A stretch of DNA of 47,611 nt from Schwartzia sp. (in: firmicutes) (GTDB lineage: Bacteria; Bacillota; Negativicutes; Selenomonadales; Selenomonadaceae): positions 1 through 47,611 of the forward strand of contig JAFSWT010000039.1 of assembly GCA_017444395.1 (NCBI GenBank). The letters are read 5' to 3'. Numbering within the stretch: the stretch's first letter is position 1; the number at the start of each line of letters is the position of its first letter. Below the pieces are notes generated by a model. It was not told the DNA's origin, did not search any database, and worked only from the letters and a program-made list of their open reading frames with translations. Below, piece after piece: positions 42,275-47,611 of the stretch. Position numbers and translations under genes: made by a program.

Positions 42275-42295
42275 ACGATATTTAGGAAAAACAAC

Positions 42296-42322
42296 CTATG
42301 CAAAAAACGGTTTTTTGCATAG
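42296..42322. repeat. Perfect palindrome after the lipoprotein gene
   Basis: CTATGCAAAAAA (42296-42307) is exactly complementary to TTTTTTGCATAG (42311-42322) over a CGG loop. The A6/T6 near the loop makes it a poor intrinsic terminator but a striking palindrome. It lies 21 bases after the lipoprotein stop. Confidence 0.6.
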
Positions 42323-42350
42323 TTGCCGGAGAGGATGCTATATGGCATCC

Positions 42351-42381
42351 AAAAAGGCAGGGAAAACTCCCTGCCTTTTTT
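42351..42381. terminator. Bidirectional terminator, copy A of a repeated hairpin
   Basis: GGCAGGGA pairs with TCCCTGCC over an AAAC loop, flanked by A5 and T6. It terminates the lipoprotein gene on the plus strand and hsdR on the minus strand. The 27 bases at 42351-42377 occur again identically at 45547-45573 on the other side of hsdR. Confidence 0.9.
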
Positions 42382-42383
42382 AG

Positions 42384-42500
42384 TCCGTATGATTCCGCTG
42401 CCGCTTCTGACCGCGCCACCGGTTTCAACGGAATGGGACTCGCATAGCTTTTCCGCCGTCCCCGTTTCCGCTTTCGCCGGGCTGGCGGTCTCTTGTCCCG
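42384..42500 (-). pseudogene. Decayed copy of the tail of the antitoxin-like gene
   Basis: Read on the minus strand directly after the hsdR stop codon and in the same frame, it encodes GRRKSYASPIPLKPVARSE and then AAAES. The gene at 46294-46719 ends GRRKSYVSSIPLKQAVRTD and then AAAE-stop. Nucleotides 42384-42463 match 46287-46366 at about 85 percent by eye. The stop codon TAA has become TCA. Only the last 35 or so codons are present, so it is a fragment made by duplication or recombination. Confidence 0.75.
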
Positions 42501-45500
42501 CTACAAACCCTGCCGCATATCGCGGTAAAGGATGCTTCCCAGCGCCTGCATGACGGCGTTGTACTTCACCTGGTCCGCAAACAGCCCGCTGTACGCTTCC
42601 TGCGATTCCTCATAGCAGTCCTGCGCCACTATGCCAAAGAATTTCGGGAAAATGCTCTGGGCGAAAATCTGCGGATTGCAGGTCCGGGCCATGATTTTTA
42701 GCTTATCGTCCTTCATGAGCTTCGCCTGCATCGTTTCCGTTATGACCTTGTCCATATCGGTGAACGGGCCCTTGTACTGCTCGTTGATCTTCTCGATGAT
42801 TTCGTCCAGCGGCTTCTTCGCCTCCGGCTTCGCCACGCCCGTGGCCGTGGCCGGGGCATATACGCCGGGCTTGTCCCCCAGCCTGATATCCCCCTCGAAT
42901 GTCTTTTTCAGCTTATAGTATTCCAGCCGCAGCTTTCCCTCCAGGTCAATCATCTGCACCTTATCGGGCGGAATCAGCCCCAGCAGATAGCGGAGGAACG
43001 TATATTCCCGGTGCATATCCCGGTCAAACATCCGCACCACCTGGGAAATATAGCCGTACCACTTGATCATGTTCCGGCACAGGCGGCGGAACTGATAGCG
43101 TCCGTCCGGGGCCAGCCCGTTGTAGCGGTCGGCCACCGGCTTCAGGATGCTGGTCATGCGTCCCATCGCCCGGTCATCCTGCTTGTTGTAGCCGAAATAC
43201 TCGTCACTGAACGCGTCAATCTCCGCGTCGGAATAGACCGCGTAGCCCCGCAGCTTCTTCTGCACCTGATAGAGCAGGTCGGTATTGACCTCCTTTTCCA
43301 GCATCGTCTCCTGATAGAAGGGCTGGAACGCCTCCTGAATATCCTCCTTCGTGTTGGCGAAATCCAGCACGAAAGTGTCCGTCTTGCCGGGGCAGGTACG
43401 GTTCAGTCGCGACAGCGTCTGTACTGCCTTGACGCCCCGGAGCTTCTTGTCCACGATCATCGTGTGCAGCAGCGGCTCGTCGAATCCCGTCTGGTACTTC
43501 TCCGCCACGATCAGCACATGGAAATTCTCGTGGAACTCCGCCTTCGTCTGGGCCTCCCCGATATGGCTGCCGTCGCTCCGGACATTCAGCTTCGGCTCGG
43601 TGTATTCCTCGCCGCCGTCCGGCACCGCGCCGGAAAACGCCACCAAAACGCCGACGTCGTCATAGCCTTTTTCCGCAATGTACCGCTTACACTCGTGAAA
43701 ATACCGCACCGCCGCCAGCCGCGACGACGTCACCACCATCATCTTGCCGCGCCCGCCGATCTTATACCGCGTCGTCTCCCGGTACGTCTCCACGATGATC
43801 TGCGCCTTCTGGCTGATATTGTAGGGATGCAGGTTCTGGAATTTCCGGATGACCTTGGCGGCGCGGCTGCCCGGCACATCCGGGTTGTCCCTGATGGTCT
43901 TGGCAATCTTGAAGCAGGTGTCGTAGGTCATGTAGTTCTGCAGCACGTCGAGAATGAATCCCTCCTCGATGGCCTGCCGCATCGAATAGATATGGAACGG
44001 GCGGAAACTGCCGTCCGTCTGCTCGGTGCCGAACATCTCCAGCGTCGTGGCCTTTGGCGTGGCGGTAAAGGCGAAAAACGACAGATTCCGGTGCCGGCCA
44101 TGCGTTACCATCTCCTGTACCAGCCGGTCCGCAGCGTCGATCTCGTCCTCGGCTTTGCCCTCGATCTCCGCGTACTCCCGCAGCGCCTCCTCCGTATCGG
44201 CCAGCGCCGCCTTCAGCTTCAAAGCGGACGTCCCCGTCTGCGACGAATGGGCCTCGTCCACGATGACAGCGTAGTTCCGCCCCTTGGCCCGGTCCACTTC
44301 CTGATAAATCACCGGGAACTTCTGCAACGTCGTGACGATGATGCGGACGCCGGCGTTGATGGCATCCCGCAGGTCGCGGCTCGTCTTGTCCTCCCCGATG
44401 GTCTCCACCGCCCCCAGCGTGTGGTCAAAGCCCGAGATCGTCTCCTGGAGCTGCGCGTCCAGCACCGTCCGGTCCGTCACCACGACGACGCTGGAAAAAA
44501 CGGCGTTGTCGTCCTTGTCGTGAAGCGACGCCAGCCGGTAGGCCGTCCAGGCGATGGAATTCGACTTGCCCGAGCCGGCGGAGTGCTGGATCAGATAGTT
44601 GTGCCCGGCGCCGTGTTCCTGCACATGGGCAATCATCTTCCGCACCGCGTCGAGCTGATGATACCGCGGGAAAATCAGCCGTTCCTTCCGGACGACCTTT
44701 TCGGCCCCGTCCGGCTGAACCGTCTTTTCCTCCGTGACCTGCCGATGGATGAACTTCTGCAAAATATCCATCATGCTGTCCTTTTGGAATACCTCTTCCC
44801 AGAGATACGCCGTCGGATAGCCCTCCGGGTTCGGCGGATTGCCTTTGCCCCCGTCCCGCCCGGCGCCGTTCGAGCCCTGATTGAAGGGCAGGAATACCGT
44901 GTCCTTCCCGCGAAGCTCCGTCGTCATCCAGACCTCGGTATGGTCCACGGCGAAAAAGCCCAGCACCCGCCGGTTAAACCGGAAACAGACCTCCCGCGGA
45001 TCGCGGTCGTACATCCACTGCTTCCTGGCGTTGTCCACCGTCTGCCCCGTGTACTGGTTCTTCAACTCAAAGGCAAAGACCGGGATGCCGTTCAGCACCA
45101 GCACCATATCGACGCTCTTCTTCGTATCGGCGCTGAAATACCATTGGCGGTAGCAATCCACCCGGTTTTGGGCGTACTGCTCTGCCGCCGTCTGATTCAG
45201 CGACGACTCCGGCCGGAAATAGCAGACGCGCAGCGGAATCCCCCGGTGCTTGAAGCCATGCCGCAGCACCGCCACCAGCCCCTCCATCTCGCAGGCGTTT
45301 TGGAAAGCGTCGCAGAACTTTCGCACCGTGTCCATCTGGTTGGCCTTCTCGAACCGCGCCCACGCCTTCGGCTGCGTCTCCTTGACGAAGCCGATGAACG
45401 TATCGACATACAGCCCCAGCGTCGCGTCGTAAACGTCCGCGCCCTTCGTATAGCCGCCCGCCGGGGACAAAAGCGCCGCCTCGATGTCGGACTCAAACCG

Positions 45501-45527
45501 CTTCTCGTTTGTCGCGTCAATGCCCAT
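42501..45527 (-). CDS. hsdR: Type I restriction enzyme R subunit
   Basis: 1008 residues, the motor and nuclease subunit that translocates DNA and cuts unmethylated DNA. The N-terminal nuclease site reads DMVLVLNGIPVFAFELKNQ (about 137-155, Asp and ExK). The helicase has Walker A HSAGSGKSNS near 313 and IVDEAHSSQTG near 422, with later motifs FAFTATP, AEKYQTGFDEP and SRLNRT. The C-terminal helical domain that binds the methylase core is present. The ATG at 45527 follows AAAGGAAG. A terminator hairpin stands only 17 bases before the start codon, so expression from upstream must pass it. The methylase gene hsdM is not in the window. Confidence 0.96.
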   Translation of the reverse strand: MGIDATNEKRFESDIEAALLSPAGGYTKGADVYDATLGLYVDTFIGFVKETQPKAWARFEKANQMDTVRKFCDAFQNACEMEGLVAVLRHGFKHRGIPLRVCYFRPESSLNQTAAEQYAQNRVDCYRQWYFSADTKKSVDMVLVLNGIPVFAFELKNQYTGQTVDNARKQWMYDRDPREVCFRFNRRVLGFFAVDHTEVWMTTELRGKDTVFLPFNQGSNGAGRDGGKGNPPNPEGYPTAYLWEEVFQKDSMMDILQKFIHRQVTEEKTVQPDGAEKVVRKERLIFPRYHQLDAVRKMIAHVQEHGAGHNYLIQHSAGSGKSNSIAWTAYRLASLHDKDDNAVFSSVVVVTDRTVLDAQLQETISGFDHTLGAVETIGEDKTSRDLRDAINAGVRIIVTTLQKFPVIYQEVDRAKGRNYAVIVDEAHSSQTGTSALKLKAALADTEEALREYAEIEGKAEDEIDAADRLVQEMVTHGRHRNLSFFAFTATPKATTLEMFGTEQTDGSFRPFHIYSMRQAIEEGFILDVLQNYMTYDTCFKIAKTIRDNPDVPGSRAAKVIRKFQNLHPYNISQKAQIIVETYRETTRYKIGGRGKMMVVTSSRLAAVRYFHECKRYIAEKGYDDVGVLVAFSGAVPDGGEEYTEPKLNVRSDGSHIGEAQTKAEFHENFHVLIVAEKYQTGFDEPLLHTMIVDKKLRGVKAVQTLSRLNRTCPGKTDTFVLDFANTKEDIQEAFQPFYQETMLEKEVNTDLLYQVQKKLRGYAVYSDAEIDAFSDEYFGYNKQDDRAMGRMTSILKPVADRYNGLAPDGRYQFRRLCRNMIKWYGYISQVVRMFDRDMHREYTFLRYLLGLIPPDKVQMIDLEGKLRLEYYKLKKTFEGDIRLGDKPGVYAPATATGVAKPEAKKPLDEIIEKINEQYKGPFTDMDKVITETMQAKLMKDDKLKIMARTCNPQIFAQSIFPKFFGIVAQDCYEESQEAYSGLFADQVKYNAVMQALGSILYRDMRQGL

Positions 45528-45544
45528 CGTGATTGCTTCCTTTC

Positions 45545-45573
45545 AAAAAAAGGCAGGGAAAACTCCCTGCCTT
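45545..45573 (-). terminator. Terminator between relE-like gene and hsdR, copy B
   Basis: On the minus strand AAGGCAGGGA-GTTT-TCCCTGCCTT is followed by more T (T7 in all). It begins 4 bases after the toxin stop codon and ends 17 bases before the hsdR ATG. The hairpin is identical in sequence to copy A at 42351-42377. Confidence 0.85.
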
Positions 45574-45576
45574 GAC

Positions 45577-45912
45577 TTATTCCTCTTTTTTCAGACGTTC
45601 GTCGGCGATACGATATACTTCGTTATCAGCGCGAACACTGATGACAATAATCTGCATCCCGCGCTCTGTCCGCCGCAAACGATATACGATGCGGATTCCC
45701 AGGCGCAAGAGCTTGATTTTCAAGCAACCCGTGAGATTCAGGCCGCTTTTGTTCCCCAGCGGGTTCCCATAGCCGCCCTCGGACGCCGGAAGCGGATTCA
45801 TGCTGACTTTTTTCATGGCGCGGAGAACTTCTTTTCGCTGGCTTTTATCCAAGGCCCGAAGATCGGATTTCACAGCGTCATTCGTGATGATTTTCCACGG
45901 AGCGGCGTTCAT
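45577..45912 (-). CDS. RelE/ParE-family toxin
   Basis: 111 residues with the RelE-superfamily layout: two N-terminal helices (SDLRALDKSQRKEVLRAMKK) and a beta sheet with basic residues (LKIKLLRLGIRIVYRLRRTE) ending in HVISVRAD-like IVISVRADNEVYRIA. Such toxins cut mRNA at the ribosome or, in ParE, inhibit gyrase; which applies is not determined. Its ATG overlaps the antitoxin stop as ATGA, as in most such pairs. It lies inside a type I restriction locus, just before hsdR. Confidence 0.88.
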   Translation of the reverse strand: MNAAPWKIITNDAVKSDLRALDKSQRKEVLRAMKKVSMNPLPASEGGYGNPLGNKSGLNLTGCLKIKLLRLGIRIVYRLRRTERGMQIIVISVRADNEVYRIADERLKKEE

Positions 45913-46220
45913 TCGATTTCCACGTCCTCCCAGCCTTTCAAATCATCCTCCGTGAAGCCAAACTCTTCTAACAGCGCGTCAAAACCAATCTCTTTTCCCA
46001 TGGGTTTTGAAAGGCGCTCCGCAGCGATTTGTTCCGCGCGGATATCCGAAATAAGGTCAATGATTTTTTCATAATCTTCAGCCGTTTGGACGACAAAAGC
46101 CGGCCGGTCTTTGTCAACAATGACTCTTCTCCCGCTTCTTTGAATATCGGCAAATATTTTTCCCGCCGTTTCTCCGAACGCAGCCAACGGCAGAGCGTCT
46201 TTCATCATAGCGGCTTGCAT
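45909..46220 (-). CDS. Phd/YefM-family antitoxin
   Basis: 103 residues. The N-terminal Phd fold (LPLAAFGETAGKIFADIQ, then GRRVIVDKDRPAFVVQTAEDYE) binds DNA and represses the pair; the acidic C-terminal tail (FGFTEDDLKGWEDVEIE) should wrap the toxin. The ATG at 46220 has AAGGAG at eight bases' distance and is preferred over a GTG three codons earlier. Translationally coupled to the toxin gene. Confidence 0.88.
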   Translation of the reverse strand: MQAAMMKDALPLAAFGETAGKIFADIQRSGRRVIVDKDRPAFVVQTAEDYEKIIDLISDIRAEQIAAERLSKPMGKEIGFDALLEEFGFTEDDLKGWEDVEIE

Positions 46221-46293
46221 ATATAACACTCCTTCCCGGAACAGGTGTTATGTCTCATGCTCATCGTAATCTCCCTGCCGGTTTCCGTCCGTA

Positions 46294-46719
46294 TTATTCC
46301 GCGGCTGCGTCTGTCCGCACAGCCTGTTTCAATGGAATGGAACTCACATAGCTTTTCCGCCGTCCCCGCGTCCCCGTTTCCGGTTTCGCCGGGAAAACGG
46401 CCGCATACTTGTCATACTCCGCCTCCGGGATGTTCAGTGCGTCCATGGCCTGGCGAAGTGTCAGACGCATAGAGCTCATCAGATTGCGAAGGGAGTTCAC
46501 GCGCTCCGTTTCCATGCCCTGAAAATATGTGGCCCGCCGGGAACCGCCGCGTGTGCCCGGATGAGAAAGGACAAGGGAAAGGATTTTTAGCTGCTCGTCT
46601 GTCAGCGCCGGGCAATCGTCATCGGGGCAGACCGGGCGGGCGTCTGCCTCTTCCAGCTCCCGCAGTTGCTCTGCCGTCAACTCCATCGGACGGCTTAAAT
46701 CCATTTCAACCGTTTTCAT
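46294..46719 (-). CDS. Antitoxin-like protein of unknown function
   Basis: 141 residues. The start, MKTVEMDLSRPMELTAEQLR, followed by RPVCPDDDCPALTDEQL, resembles small antitoxins of type II systems. The rest is unlike them: SLVLSHPGTRGGSRRATYF, a helix with LRLTLRQAMDALNIPEAEYDKY, and a basic tail GRRKSYVSSIPLKQAVR. No toxin partner is adjacent other than the Phd/RelE pair downstream, which already has an antitoxin. The ATG at 46719 is preferred because a good promoter overlaps the earlier TTG frame start at 46782. Its 3' end is duplicated after hsdR (42384-42500). Confidence 0.65.
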   Translation of the reverse strand: MKTVEMDLSRPMELTAEQLRELEEADARPVCPDDDCPALTDEQLKILSLVLSHPGTRGGSRRATYFQGMETERVNSLRNLMSSMRLTLRQAMDALNIPEAEYDKYAAVFPAKPETGTRGRRKSYVSSIPLKQAVRTDAAAE

Positions 46720-46754
46720 TGCCACATTACTCACCCCGTTCCTTCTCTTGTCAT

Positions 46755-46784
46755 TGTAATACGCCCGTTGCGCCTGTGTCAATG
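46755..46784 (-). promoter_or_regulatory. Promoter inside the restriction locus, before the antitoxin-like gene
   Basis: On the minus strand TTGACA (46784-46779) and TACAAT (46760-46755) are separated by 18 bases. The -35 starts two bases after the hsdS stop codon. The leader would be about 30 bases, with GGGGTGAG before the ATG at 46719. It gives the downstream genes expression independent of hsdS. Confidence 0.75.
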
Positions 46785-46785
46785 G

Positions 46786-47611
46786 CTATATCATCTCGCG
46801 CCCCACGCAGCCGGTGGCGGGAATTTCTTCTGCTTTGGCTTCTCCCGAAAATCCGTCGAAGCGTTCGGCAACGGAAGGATAGGATCGCGGCACCTCCTTC
46901 TTCCCCGTTACATACTCATAAATCAACGACTTCTTGCAGCTCTGCATTTCGGTGACGAGCTGCTCTTTTTTGGCGATCAGCCGGTCGATGGCAGCGGTTT
47001 TGGCGTCGAGGTAGTCAACAATTTCAAGCTGTTCTTTAATCTGCGGTAAAAAATGAAAAATACTCGAAACAGAATGAACACTTGTGTGTGTCAAGGCAGT
47101 TCCGATTTTGGTGAGGTTAAACTGTGTTTTACCAATGTCTGAATTAAAACTATAACACATGAATCTTGGGATAATAATTTCATTGCAAGTTACGATAATC
47201 ATAGATACAACATTTGCGCCATCATAATCTGATGGAACCACACAAGAAGTACCGATACTACCATCTCGGACTATCAGTAAATCATCTGTATGAACGATTG
47301 ACTTAGCCAATAATCTGTTTGTTTCTTCGTCTATGTACACCATTGGTTCAGGCTGAATGGTGTACTCTTTAACATTGATTCCTCTCAGGAAAGGCACCGT
47401 CCCATTCTCATTAAAGTAGTCTGCTGGCTTTACAACTACGCCTACGACAATTCTTCTTGATAGGGATTTGGTTTTTTGTATTTCCCACTCTTCCGGTATC
47501 TCCCCAATCCAATCAATCCCGCTGTCCTTCATCTTGCGGCCGGGGCGGATGCCTTTGGTGACGGCTTCGGTGATGATGGCCTGTTTCAGCTTCTTGTATT
47601 CGTCAATGGAG
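46786..47611 (-). CDS. hsdS: Type I restriction specificity subunit, 5' part beyond the window
   Basis: The frame is open to the right edge and begins SIDEYKKLKQAIITEAVTKG, the central conserved helix of HsdS. It then reads GRKMKDSGIDWIGEIPEEWE, the usual start of the second target-recognition domain. So this is the C-terminal half of a two-TRD subunit that sets DNA sequence specificity; an apparent start at 47532 is internal. The second TRD runs to about 47040, followed by the C-terminal helix (QLEIVDYLDAKTAAIDRLI, then LVTEMQSCKKSLIYEYVTGK). The TRD DNA is visibly richer in A/T than the conserved flanks, a sign of exchange by recombination. The first TRD and hsdM should lie to the right. 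Confidence 0.93.
   Translation of the reverse strand, partial: SIDEYKKLKQAIITEAVTKGIRPGRKMKDSGIDWIGEIPEEWEIQKTKSLSRRIVVGVVVKPADYFNENGTVPFLRGINVKEYTIQPEPMVYIDEETNRLLAKSIVHTDDLLIVRDGSIGTSCVVPSDYDGANVVSMIIVTCNEIIIPRFMCYSFNSDIGKTQFNLTKIGTALTHTSVHSVSSIFHFLPQIKEQLEIVDYLDAKTAAIDRLIAKKEQLVTEMQSCKKSLIYEYVTGKKEVPRSYPSVAERFDGFSGEAKAEEIPATGCVGREMI

Noticed and set aside
42501-42503. Programmed stop-codon read-through from hsdR into the downstream tail
   Set aside because: The tail is in frame, but it is explained by duplication of another gene's 3' end; hsdR is already full length and no read-through signal is visible.
1-47611. tRNA, rRNA or tmRNA genes
   Set aside because: No cloverleaf with a CCA-type end or conserved TTCGA arm, and no rRNA signature, was noticed on either strand; this was a visual check only.

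Overview
The window reads as chromosomal DNA of a GC-rich anaerobic bacterium, most likely a diderm Firmicute of the class Negativicutes. That is inferred from the mix of Firmicute-type genes (PolC replicase, YkuD transpeptidase, an aro/pil gene cluster, Hcp with a Crp/Fnr regulator) with an outer-membrane autotransporter. No rRNA or tRNA gene was recognised, so the genus is open.

Layout. 1-2302 (+): a possible gene end at the left edge, a secreted histidine-type phosphatase and a Tat-exported amidase. 2303-3134: gene-free repeats, including a MITE-like element with inverted ends (2422-2925) and two terminators. 3135-10184 (-): four exported proteins (a small secreted protein, a 1298-residue autotransporter with a metzincin-like zinc site, a clostripain-family protease and a small secreted protein). 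10424-13577 (+): the anaerobic nitrosative-stress unit hcp, a Crp/Fnr regulator and a ferredoxin-like protein; the last carries what looks like an in-frame palindromic insertion. 13856-16012: an AAA ATPase preceded by three 15-bp repeats, then a frameshifted DUF4143 ATPase remnant; this looks like an insertion hotspot.

16013-25790 (-): a DNA replication, repair and cell-wall run (L,D-transpeptidase, polA, mutM, coaE, a lytic transglycosylase, polC) behind a good promoter at 25856-25885. PolC has no inserted 3'-5' exonuclease domain and the exonuclease domain of PolA is degenerate, so neither polymerase here appears able to proofread. 26086-41412 (-): a long, tightly packed run of comM, a membrane diguanylate cyclase, aroE, a type IV pilus set (pilB, pilT, pilC, pilin, prepilin peptidase, four minor pilins, a PilM-PilN-like fusion, pilO), aroC, aroK, aroB and surE. 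Shikimate genes bracket the pilus genes. No pilQ secretin or pilP lies in the cluster.

41765-42274 (+): a histidine-rich lipoprotein. 42384-47611 (-): a type I restriction locus (hsdS cut by the window edge, hsdR) interrupted by an antitoxin-like gene and a Phd/RelE toxin-antitoxin pair. hsdR lies between two copies of one terminator hairpin, and a decayed copy of the antitoxin-like gene's tail follows its stop codon. This points to duplication or recombination inside the defence locus.
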